Assembly: GCA_014804355.1 (NCBI GenBank)
Contig: JAAUZY010000102.1
Span: forward strand, 1 to 64,000
Reading direction: 5' to 3'
DNA length: 64,000 nt
Source of the DNA: Lachnospiraceae bacterium
GTDB lineage: Bacteria; Bacillota; Clostridia; Lachnospirales; Lachnospiraceae
The position numbers and the translations under genes are program-made. Below the pieces are notes generated by a model. It was not told the DNA's origin, did not search any database, and worked only from the letters and a program-made list of their open reading frames with translations. The stretch's first letter is position 1. Each line of letters starts with the position of its first letter. Below are positions 45,901 through 53,157 of the stretch, one piece after another.

Positions 45901-47927
45901 CCCGCTATCTTCACCAGACCGTCCTGAACTGACACAACAGAAGGATCGCTGCTTTTCCACTCCGCTTCGGATGGATTCACTTCAATGTCATCCACATACA
46001 GCTTTAGCTGTCGTCCGCCCTCACAGTCAGCCGCCTTGCTTCTGTCCAATGTGATACTCGTACTGCTTAGGCGCAGCGTCGGGTAATACTGATCTTCCGG
46101 CATGTTATCAAACACAGGAATCTTGAAAACAAAGGCGCTGTTCAAGGAGCCTGCATTCGCATACATCTTCCTCGTGCTGGAGGATTCGCTGGAAGGCGCC
46201 TGGATATTCTGCATATACTGATGCTCATAGACTCCGTACGGGCTGTTCTTATCAACATTAAACTTCTCCAGATATATAGTATCCTGATATTTCAGAATAT
46301 AATTATTGCCGATCGTAGCCGCGCCGCCCTCAAGGGATTTATAGCGCGTATTCCAGCCCTTCTCCTTTGCATACGTCAATCCTTTGACGATCTTCTCCGC
46401 CGTAGAAGCGCCATTGACGCCCACGTTGAAGAAATTGTAATATCCCTCATACCCCGGATATGTACCGGAAATCAGTCCTGAAGTGCCCTGTCCCTGCTCC
46501 TGATATACGCGGGACGCAAGATGAATCGGGCTCAACTTCCTGTTCTTGCCGATCTCATAGAACGCCTTCGCATAAGTACGGCCCTGCGAATCGTCCGCAA
46601 GTTTTCCCTTCATAAACGTTCCGTTTAAAAAAGTCTGCACTGCCTCCTCGGTATGGTAGGAAGCATTAAACGTCAACTGTTCAAACTGGAAAATCGAAGT
46701 TTCCGTCAGGAAATTACGCGGATCCATATGATATGCCACTGCCGGCTGCGTCGCATAATACCATCCGCTTTCGCTTGGACACGCTTCCCCGACCCAGCCT
46801 TTAGAAGAGTTGTTCGTCGTCTTCTGAATCAGGCTCTTAGCGCCCATCTCCTTAGAAACAGACGTGTTAAAGTCAAGTCCCGTCTTCATGGGTACGAAGG
46901 TCCAGTTCGGATGTTCGCTCTTCAGGCTCCTGAGCGTAGCTTGATAAGACCCCGGAAACGCATTGATATCCGAAGTATCTACGGCATACGGAAGCATGTC
47001 ATAGGCTGTCATTCCATACGCGGTGATGCCGTATTCCGTCTCTTCTCCCTCTAAGATCGGGCGCAGATATTTCTCTTCCCATGCGATCCAGTCCTCATCG
47101 GAATAGGCCAGATAATAGCTCTGCACATATCCCATGCCCTCTGCACCATTTAGCCAGAACTGCACGAGATACCAGACATCATCCTCCGTGATTTTTATTC
47201 CCTTAATGTACAATGTCTGCCCGATCTCTATCGTCGCCACGACAGCGCTGTCCTTATCTGCGCCGCTTCGGGCACCGTAGCTGTCCGTATGATAAAGAAG
47301 CGCCATCAGGTCTTTCTCTGTAAGCAGCTGATCAAAAGCTTCTTCCGCGGATTTGATCAGCGCATGCCGTTTTGCAGCCGAGTCTTCTAATTCGTTTTCC
47401 GAAACGGATGTAAGATCATTCCCGGAGACTGAATCCACGTCATTCTCCGATACAGAGTCTGTGGTATTTCCGTCGGCGGAGTCGTCTGTACCTTTTCCAT
47501 CATCCGCCGGATCCGAGCCATTATTGTAATTCGAATCATTCTTATCTGTTTCTCCGCTGTCACTCGAATCGTCGTTGTCGTCGATTTGATCGGTATCGTC
47601 TGCATTGTCACTACCGGCCGGGTCATCCGCGTCACTCCCCTGACCGAAGTCATCCGTGGCCACGATATCATCCGCCTGCCCTGCATCAACACCGGCCTCA
47701 CCATTATCGGCGTCTTCGCTATTATCTGTATAACCTCGGCCTGTGCTGTCATTCGATTCTCCCACGCCTTCTTGGGTCAAAGCTGCCATATCATTCTGTA
47801 TCGTTTCTAAACCCGCGCCCGGTTCTTTGGCCAACGCATTCATCGGTGTGCCTCCCAAGCACAGTGCGAGGCATAAGATTATGGCAATCCATCTGTATAT
47901 TGTCTCGTGAGCTCTGTGAATTCTCAT
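42915..47927 (-). CDS. Giant secreted beta-N-acetylglucosaminidase with SH3 and Ig-like repeats
   Basis: A 1670-residue exported protein. A signal peptide (about 1-33, WIAIILCLALCLGG core) is followed by an Asp/Ser/Asn-rich linker (55-180) that ends in three SVSxN units. Residues about 205-275 form an SH3-like domain (ARSGADKDSAVVATIEIGQ). Residues 325-610 match the GH73/LytB-like glucosaminidase domain, with HLASRVYQEQGQG and YPGYEGYYNFFNVG around the likely catalytic Glu. Residues 615-900 are Ig-like BIG2 units (WTSKNAKIATVKAD, WRSSNPAVATVENG). The rest is tandem beta repeats of the KVGTATVTFQGINEYTG type. It has its own promoter and terminator and is likely a peptidoglycan hydrolase acting outside the cell. 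Confidence 0.88.
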   Translation of the reverse strand: MRIHRAHETIYRWIAIILCLALCLGGTPMNALAKEPGAGLETIQNDMAALTQEGVGESNDSTGRGYTDNSEDADNGEAGVDAGQADDIVATDDFGQGSDADDPAGSDNADDTDQIDDNDDSSDSGETDKNDSNYNNGSDPADDGKGTDDSADGNTTDSVSENDVDSVSGNDLTSVSENELEDSAAKRHALIKSAEEAFDQLLTEKDLMALLYHTDSYGARSGADKDSAVVATIEIGQTLYIKGIKITEDDVWYLVQFWLNGAEGMGYVQSYYLAYSDEDWIAWEEKYLRPILEGEETEYGITAYGMTAYDMLPYAVDTSDINAFPGSYQATLRSLKSEHPNWTFVPMKTGLDFNTSVSKEMGAKSLIQKTTNNSSKGWVGEACPSESGWYYATQPAVAYHMDPRNFLTETSIFQFEQLTFNASYHTEEAVQTFLNGTFMKGKLADDSQGRTYAKAFYEIGKNRKLSPIHLASRVYQEQGQGTSGLISGTYPGYEGYYNFFNVGVNGASTAEKIVKGLTYAKEKGWNTRYKSLEGGAATIGNNYILKYQDTIYLEKFNVDKNSPYGVYEHQYMQNIQAPSSESSSTRKMYANAGSLNSAFVFKIPVFDNMPEDQYYPTLRLSSTSITLDRSKAADCEGGRQLKLYVDDIEVNPSEAEWKSSDPSVVSVQDGLVKIAGGEESGKAGEAVITATYQEVEVSCKVKVIISLQAITLDKEEIFLRRPDTVVQDTTGLSPTEIAENTDQAVLQVTFDPADTTADRKITWTSKNAKIATVKADPTDDSKAVVSAVGAGKVEIVAKAAKAGGQTASRTVYVSAPICGITLTNRNAQETDPADRTTLLAGQSINLSAEYYPKDTTSDTSVVWRSSNPAVATVENGKVTAVGNDPNNNTAVITAKVSGCESGYTAEHTVIVENCTVTFMKPGTNGMTVLGEPQRVLYGGTLSEETLRAREQMLLESGYDPAESIFIGWYTGGNGTGRRFDETTAVYSKDIVLYPYFEEQGKGFYVLPVGDQTYTGSAIKPVVQVYDSVIYENGERDLIELVLNKDYTVSYKNNKNVNQEGKAAPTITVKGKGNYAGTQQVTFNIIPKALTDTDITADNITVAYSGKVIKSVPTVYRGGKKLARNTDYTVTYPLTEAGAYKAAGTYPIVIQGKGGYSGTITIRQTITQEVLMSKVSIAKIPNQTYSNELVDKEHGIGIEPETLKVTYKKQTLVESKDGGLTGDYTVSYTNNTSIGTATATITAVEGSGYAGSKSINYKIVGTSIAKAKVEGITAREYTGKEEDARQPDGAYTLTLNGRELEESTDNGHTGDYLVSYKNTAKVGTATVTFQGINEYTGQIRKTYKITAYNISPDDGGQNPAITMKYYTQDEPERLKQVATLSEITAPYVKGGTKPVVLLYFNDNELTAGKDYTIKYANNNAVTPVDSEEWAESRLPKITITGKGNFKGSIVGRYRITDGRMAQDNGKLTMTAKDMVYKGKKNTWKSPVVLKDCNGSKLAAGRDYDRNLIYTYAESVSWNDIDGNKIDRRAGDPVEAEDIPVAGTRIRVTAKGMGAYAGEAGDGEESPAIISATYRIVEADIAKAKVTVKAQVYRNGREITLTPEDLKVTKSGNPEELVWGVDYVIDAGTYTNHTNKGKAAVTIRGIGNYGGEKKITYTIGAKTLVWWKNLLL

Positions 47928-47994
47928 GATAACTCTCTCCCTTTTATATCCGTGTAAGGTTATAATGGTTATTATGCTATGTCTACTGTTTTTT

Positions 47995-48023
47995 ATCATA
48001 GCACATTTTTATGAGCTTTCCAA
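47995..48023 (-). promoter_or_regulatory. Sigma-A type promoter for the glucosaminidase gene
   Basis: TTGGAA (48018-48023), 17-base spacer, TATGAT (47995-48000) on the minus strand, 67 bases before the ATG at 47927. Confidence 0.65.
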
Positions 48024-48104
48024 TGTGAAGTTATGTAAATCTATTTTTCTGTAAAAAATAGAAGCGAGCTTCACACACTCCCAGAACATTTTTCATAGAA
48101 TAAA

Positions 48105-48133
48105 CTAAAAACGCCGGTATTATCCGACGTTTT
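48105..48133 (-). terminator. Rho-independent terminator after rfbG
   Basis: AAAACGTCGG pairs with CCGGCGTTTT (one G-T pair) around a seven-base loop, ending in T residues on the minus strand, directly after the rfbG stop. It closes the eight-gene operon from 58155. Confidence 0.85.
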
Positions 48134-48135
48134 CT

Positions 48136-49239
48136 TTATTTTCCTATAAACTCCCCGATCTGCCTGTTCATCACCGCTGCAATGTCCCCGCCATCGCGAT
48201 AAACAATCGTCCACTCCACGATCTTCTCCATGGCCTTCTCTACATTCCATACCGGCTTCCAACCGAACACTCCCTTTAATTTCGCGCAGTCTAACTTTAG
48301 GAAATTAGCCTCATGCGGTCCGCCGTCATACTCATTACGCCAGCTTACCTGCTGTCCGGTTGCGCAGTTCCATTTCTCACAGAAGAGCGTCACGATCTCC
48401 CCGGTTGTATAACAGTCCGTCTCATCCGGACCAACATTATAGCAGCCAGCAAGGCCAGAATCCTCATACTGCCTCGCTGCCAGCATCAGATACACCGCAA
48501 CCGGCTCCAGCACATGCTGATACGGTCTTGTGGAATAAGGATTCCTGACAATAATCTCCTGCCCTGTCAAAACAGCTCGTACGCAGTCGGGAATGATCCT
48601 GTCCGCCGCAAAATCCCCACCGCCGATTACATTACCGGCTCTTGCAGTTGAGACAGCCGCAGGCTTTACATTCTTCCCCTCTTCGAAATCATTCGGATTC
48701 ATGAAAGAATTCCTATAGCTGCTTGTAACTAATTCTGAGCAGGATTTTGAATTGGAATAAGGGTCATAGCCATTTAGTTCTTCATTTTCCCGGTATCCCC
48801 ACTCCCACTCCCTGTTCAGATATACCTTATCGGTCGTGACATTTACAAAAGAACGTACACACGGATGCATATGGACACATTCCAGAATATTGACCGTTCC
48901 CATGACATTCACCTCGTAGGTGTAGACCGGATTGCGGTATGACTCCCTGACAATGGGCTGTGCCGCCATATGGATGACAATCTCCGGCTCCGTTTCGTCG
49001 AACACCTGCTGCAGATGCGCCAAATCGCGAATATCTCCTGTCACAGAATTGATTTTATTCTCAATTCCGCAGAGCGCAAACACGCTCGGCTCCGTAGGCG
49101 GCTTAAGCGCATACCCTGTTACCTGTGCTCCTGCCTGTACGAGCAGCATGCACATCCATGTGCCTTTGAATCCGGTATGCCCCGTGACCAGAACTTTTTT
49201 CCCTTTATAGAAATCTAATTTAAAATCAAATTCTGCCAT
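48136..49239 (-). CDS. rfbG: CDP-glucose 4,6-dehydratase
   Basis: A 367-residue short-chain dehydrogenase/reductase that converts CDP-glucose to CDP-4-keto-6-deoxyglucose. The NAD site is KVLVTGHTGFKGTWM (residues 16-30); the GHTGFKG form is specific to RfbG-like enzymes. MAAQPIVRESYRNPVYTYEVNVMGTVN, TTDKVY with the catalytic residues and YDPYSNSKSCSE with the Tyr/Lys pair follow, as does ARAGNVIGGGD. GGAG lies eight bases before the ATG. It is the third of the trio rfbF-rfbH-rfbG in this operon, 117 bases after rfbH, and is the last gene before the terminator. Confidence 0.95.
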   Translation of the reverse strand: MAEFDFKLDFYKGKKVLVTGHTGFKGTWMCMLLVQAGAQVTGYALKPPTEPSVFALCGIENKINSVTGDIRDLAHLQQVFDETEPEIVIHMAAQPIVRESYRNPVYTYEVNVMGTVNILECVHMHPCVRSFVNVTTDKVYLNREWEWGYRENEELNGYDPYSNSKSCSELVTSSYRNSFMNPNDFEEGKNVKPAAVSTARAGNVIGGGDFAADRIIPDCVRAVLTGQEIIVRNPYSTRPYQHVLEPVAVYLMLAARQYEDSGLAGCYNVGPDETDCYTTGEIVTLFCEKWNCATGQQVSWRNEYDGGPHEANFLKLDCAKLKGVFGWKPVWNVEKAMEKIVEWTIVYRDGGDIAAVMNRQIGEFIGK

Positions 49240-49356
49240 AAGTTATTCTCCGTCACTAAAACTTTATCCACTGCTGCTCTGACAGGCATATGTCTCACGC
49301 ACTATGTTATGTTATCTGCTAAAAAATTTCTGCAGGATAACGCAAAACCACATTGC

Positions 49357-50712
49357 TTACTGCATAACCGCACGGATCAATGTTTTAGCCATATAGTCGA
49401 TCATCTCATCCGTCATGCCCGGATAAACGCCGATCCAGAACGTATCTTCCATAATACGATCCGTATTCGTCAACTCACCTACGATCCGATACCCCTCACC
49501 TTTTGCTCTCATATCATCGAAACACGGGTGCTTCGTCAGATTGCCTGCAAAAAGCATCCTGGTCTGGATGCCATGAGCCTCCATATACGGTACGACCTTA
49601 CTACGGCTTACACCATTTTTACAAGTAACCATAAAACCGAACCAGCTTGGATTGGAGTGCTCACAGGCTTCCGGCAGAATCAGCTTATCCGTAATGTGCT
49701 CTGTCTCATCCGACGCCAGAAGCGCCGCTTTTAACCTGTCAAAATTGTATCGCCTTCTCTCCACGAAAGAAGGGAATTTCTCAAGCTGTGCGCATCCGAT
49801 TGCCGCCTGCATGTCTGTAGCTTTCAGATTATATCCGAAATGAGAATACACATATTTATGGTCATATCCAAGCGGCAGTTCACCATACTGCCTGTCAAAT
49901 CGGTGTCCGCACAGGTTGTCCCTTCCCGACGGGCAGACACAGTCGCGCCCCCAGTCTCTAAAAGAACGAATGCACTTATGAAGCAACGGATTGTCCGTAT
50001 ATACCGCACCACCCTCACCCATTGTCATGTGATGCGGCGGATAGAAGCTGGACGTACCGATATCACCGACAGTACCTGTCAGTTTCGTTGTCCCGTCTAT
50101 TGTATATTCCGAACCAAGGGCATCGCAGTTATCCTCCACCAGCCAGAGGTTATGCTTCCTGCAGAATTCACTGACTGCTTTCAAATCAAAGGGATTACCC
50201 AGCGTATGTGCGATCATGACCGCCTTGGTTTTCTCCGACAACGCCTCTTCTAACATCGTCACATCAATATTATACTGGGGAATGGTCACGTCCACGAACA
50301 CGGGCACTGCGCCGTACTGAATCATAGGTGCCACCGTTGTAGGAAAACCTGCCGCTACGGTAATGATCTCATCTCCACGCCCGATCGCCCGCTCCCCCAG
50401 AAGCGGCGAAGTCAATGCCATAAATGCAATAAGGTTTGCCGATGAACCCGAATTCACGAGAGAGCAGAATTTCACACCCAGATACTCCGCCATCTTCTTC
50501 TCGAATTCATCCGTATACCGTCCCGCCGTCAGCCAGAATTCCAGCGCACTGTCCACCAGATTGACCATCTCTGCGCTGTCGTAGACTCTGGATGCATAAG
50601 GAATCCGCTGTCCCTCCTCAAAAGGTTTCTGTACATTGTGATAAGTGTCACAATAGTCTTTCACCAAATTTAATATTTCTTCCTTTGCCTGTTGTTCTGT
50701 TTTCTGATTCAT
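49357..50712 (-). CDS. rfbH: CDP-4-keto-6-deoxyglucose 3-dehydrase (PLP/iron-sulfur, RfbH)
   Basis: A 451-residue PMP-dependent C3 dehydrase. It has the aspartate-aminotransferase fold (NSGSSANLIAFMAL, AAGFPTTVAPM, VEDNCDALGS) but the usual catalytic lysine is replaced by histidine in SSFYPPHHMTMGEGG (His227/His228), as in E1/ColD-type 3-dehydratases. C-V-C-x7-C (Cys259, Cys261, Cys269) plus Cys196 fit the 2Fe-2S site of E1. With an E3 reductase it makes CDP-4-keto-3,6-dideoxyglucose. The ATG at 50712 has AAGGAG six bases upstream; a longer frame overlapping rfbF by about 190 bases is not real. It starts ten bases after the rfbF stop. Confidence 0.94.
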   Translation of the reverse strand: MNQKTEQQAKEEILNLVKDYCDTYHNVQKPFEEGQRIPYASRVYDSAEMVNLVDSALEFWLTAGRYTDEFEKKMAEYLGVKFCSLVNSGSSANLIAFMALTSPLLGERAIGRGDEIITVAAGFPTTVAPMIQYGAVPVFVDVTIPQYNIDVTMLEEALSEKTKAVMIAHTLGNPFDLKAVSEFCRKHNLWLVEDNCDALGSEYTIDGTTKLTGTVGDIGTSSFYPPHHMTMGEGGAVYTDNPLLHKCIRSFRDWGRDCVCPSGRDNLCGHRFDRQYGELPLGYDHKYVYSHFGYNLKATDMQAAIGCAQLEKFPSFVERRRYNFDRLKAALLASDETEHITDKLILPEACEHSNPSWFGFMVTCKNGVSRSKVVPYMEAHGIQTRMLFAGNLTKHPCFDDMRAKGEGYRIVGELTNTDRIMEDTFWIGVYPGMTDEMIDYMAKTLIRAVMQ

Positions 50713-50722
50713 CGCTTTCTCC

Positions 50723-51496
50723 TTACCAAATTTTCCAGGGTGCCTTACCTTCACTCCACAATCCTTCAAGATATACCCTGTCATGTACCGTATCCATCGG
50801 CGACCAGAATCCGGGATGTCTGTACGCCGCCATCTGCCGATCCTTAGCCAGCCGTTCAAACGGCGAAGCCTCCAACATCTCGGAGCCGTCTCCCAGATAA
50901 TCAAACACCGCTCTGTTAAGCACCATAAATCCGGCGTTGACCCATGACTGATCCTTTCTCGCTTTTTCCTTAAAGCTCTCGATCATATCGTTATCATCTA
51001 TCTTGATTGCACCAAAACGCCCTTCCGGCTGAGTAGTCGTGATCGTAGCGATCCGTCCGTGCGACTCGTGAAAAGCAAGCAGCGCCGGAATATCCACATC
51101 CGCCACACCATCCCCATAAGTCAGCATAAAGCTCTCATCTTCTCCGATATAATCCTGTATCTGCAAAATACGGCCGGCAGTCAGAGTCTCCAACCCGGTA
51201 TTCGCCAATGTCACCTTCCACGGTTCAGCCGTAGAATTGTGATATTCCCTTGATTTATCCTGGAGGCTGAAAGTGGCATCTGACTGATACATATAGTAAT
51301 GGATAAAATAATCCTTGATCATATGCCCCTTGTATCCGCAGCAGATAATGAAATCATTATATCCATAGGCGGAATATATTTTCATGATATGCCACAGGAT
51401 CGGTTTGTCCCCGATCTCCACCATCGGTTTGGGTTTTAAGACCGATTCTTCACTGATGCGGCTTCCTTTCCCGCCTGCTAAGATGACTACTTTCAT
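50723..51496 (-). CDS. rfbF: Glucose-1-phosphate cytidylyltransferase
   Basis: A 257-residue nucleotidyltransferase that makes CDP-glucose from CTP and glucose-1-phosphate. The signature MKVVILAGGKGSRISEE has the G-x-G-S-R loop with the catalytic Arg13, followed by KPKPMVEIGDKPILWHIMK, CCGYKGHMIKDYF and the metal-binding YGDGVADVDI. C-terminal GFWSPMDTVHDRVYLEG is typical. It is 10 bases from rfbH and feeds rfbG and rfbH. The ATG at 51496 gives the standard N-terminus; longer starts would overlap the upstream membrane gene. Binding site is weak but in range. Confidence 0.95.
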   Translation of the reverse strand: MKVVILAGGKGSRISEESVLKPKPMVEIGDKPILWHIMKIYSAYGYNDFIICCGYKGHMIKDYFIHYYMYQSDATFSLQDKSREYHNSTAEPWKVTLANTGLETLTAGRILQIQDYIGEDESFMLTYGDGVADVDIPALLAFHESHGRIATITTTQPEGRFGAIKIDDNDMIESFKEKARKDQSWVNAGFMVLNRAVFDYLGDGSEMLEASPFERLAKDRQMAAYRHPGFWSPMDTVHDRVYLEGLWSEGKAPWKIW

Positions 51497-51551
51497 ATCT
51501 GTTTCGTATCCTTCCTGCCCTACTGAATAAAATAATTTACTCAGATAACTG

Positions 51552-53063
51552 TCAATTATCCAACACAACTCGTGTACCATACACGACCTGAGTTGATACT
51601 TTATCATAATTCTCCTGCTGATTAATAATAGTTAAATCGTAGAATCGGTAATCCAAGCCTTCCGGATATGTCGGAACAACAATTTCCTCCATACCTACCT
51701 TTCTCGCTACTTTGATATCCTCGCGCCATACAACCGCAACTTGATGAGCATCTGATATCTGCGGAAAACATTTCACAGTTAAAAGCATAACCGCCGCAAT
51801 GCTTATCCCTGCCGATATTATCTGTATTTCTGTAAGTATTTTCTCTGATACTGCAATCCGGCTTACAATCAATTCCCACAATTCCCGGACCACTCTGACC
51901 ACTCCAATGATCAACAGCACGTTTGCTAAGAGCATCCCATAACTCACCACACGTGCAACCATTCCCCAGGTTACCACAGACATTCCGAAGCCAAGAAACC
52001 ATTCCAGATTATTTAGGAAAACATGCATCAAATCTTTCACGGTCAAAACTCTCTTCTTCAACAATATCGCAAGAAGAATAACAAGTCCCGGAAGCACAAT
52101 TACAGGGATGATCCAGATTTTATAAGCAACAAATGCATGAATATAAATACTGTTAGAAATTCTGGCAAGCAAAGGAACGGTATGCAATGCAGATTCATGA
52201 CTCTGCGCCGCACGATTAAAATTTCCGGGTGCAAAGAAACAAATGCAGAATCCGACAACATAACCGACATACATAAACAAATAGCGGATAGATATCTTCC
52301 GATGATTTTTCAGCCAGAATCTAGTCAACTGCGTCAATAAAACCGCCCCAAAGATTACTCCATAGGCTTCATGCGAAAGTCCGGCTAAAAGCCCTATTAA
52401 ATTTATCCCTAAAAGTAGCCTGCATGATGAAATTGTACTCTTACGCTCCTCCACCGGTATGCTGCTTGCCGAAATATTTCCCGCACGCTCGAACACACGC
52501 TGAAGCAATCTATAATATGCAAGGTACAATACAACTGACGCAACATAAATGTTGGTGAAAGTATACATGATCAGTCTCGTCATATATGCATAAGAATAAC
52601 TTGGTGCAAAAAAGATAAGTACGCCCACAATCAAAACGACCAACGGATTTTTCATTCCCTCCCGTAAGCCGCCACTGGCAATATCCACTACCAACATAAA
52701 CATTATAAGCAGCATTGACATAATATAGAGACTGAATATTGTCCAATTAATCCCCACAGGAAATGAAAAAAACATTCGAATCAATGGCGCAAGAAATTTA
52801 TATATCACCCTACCCGTCCACGAAAAATATGACACAACAAGTTTATCCCACGATGTACGAAGAGAATAATCCAGATCTAATTCACATTCTCCCTCCACGA
52901 CACGATCATCTATATACGTGCTATTCGGATTATTTGACACCAATCCTCCTACATCATCTCCGTAAAGCGGAATATCATTTCGTAATAAAAACAAGAATAA
53001 TCCCAGCATAAATATAATAATGATACTGCATATATTTCTGTAAATCCCCGATTTTCTCATCAT
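51552..53063 (-). CDS. DUF6056-like polytopic membrane protein
   Basis: A 503-residue membrane protein with about eleven hydrophobic segments and a short hydrophilic C-terminal tail. After the first helix comes DIPLYGDDVGGLV; the GDD acidic pair in the first outer loop is the key place of GT-C-like families. GLLAGLSHEAYGVIFGA and CFFAPGNFNRAA are signatures I associate with DUF6056 proteins. GAGG lies five bases before the ATG. It stands in the middle of the CDP-sugar operon, just upstream of rfbF. Likely transfers a sugar from a lipid carrier to an exported polymer; not proven. DNA here is AT-richer than in the giant-protein genes. Confidence 0.72.
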   Translation of the reverse strand: MMRKSGIYRNICSIIIIFMLGLFLFLLRNDIPLYGDDVGGLVSNNPNSTYIDDRVVEGECELDLDYSLRTSWDKLVVSYFSWTGRVIYKFLAPLIRMFFSFPVGINWTIFSLYIMSMLLIMFMLVVDIASGGLREGMKNPLVVLIVGVLIFFAPSYSYAYMTRLIMYTFTNIYVASVVLYLAYYRLLQRVFERAGNISASSIPVEERKSTISSCRLLLGINLIGLLAGLSHEAYGVIFGAVLLTQLTRFWLKNHRKISIRYLFMYVGYVVGFCICFFAPGNFNRAAQSHESALHTVPLLARISNSIYIHAFVAYKIWIIPVIVLPGLVILLAILLKKRVLTVKDLMHVFLNNLEWFLGFGMSVVTWGMVARVVSYGMLLANVLLIIGVVRVVRELWELIVSRIAVSEKILTEIQIISAGISIAAVMLLTVKCFPQISDAHQVAVVWREDIKVARKVGMEEIVVPTYPEGLDYRFYDLTIINQQENYDKVSTQVVYGTRVVLDN

Positions 53064-53157
53064 TCATACCTCATACTGTCAAAATACCAGCCAAATAATT
53101 TAGTTTCGGGAAATCAGCCTCATACGGTCCAATTACCAGATTTTCCAGAACGCCTGC

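Noticed and set aside
38000-47900. Repeated segments in the two giant genes as DNA repeats or mobile elements
   Set aside because: The similarity is at protein level (Ig-like and LRR units), not identical DNA; no inverted ends or target duplications.
50713-50904. Upstream extension of the rfbH frame by 64 codons
   Set aside because: It overlaps the rfbF coding region, is rich in Arg/Trp (out-of-frame look) and lacks a binding site; AAGGAG marks the ATG at 50712.
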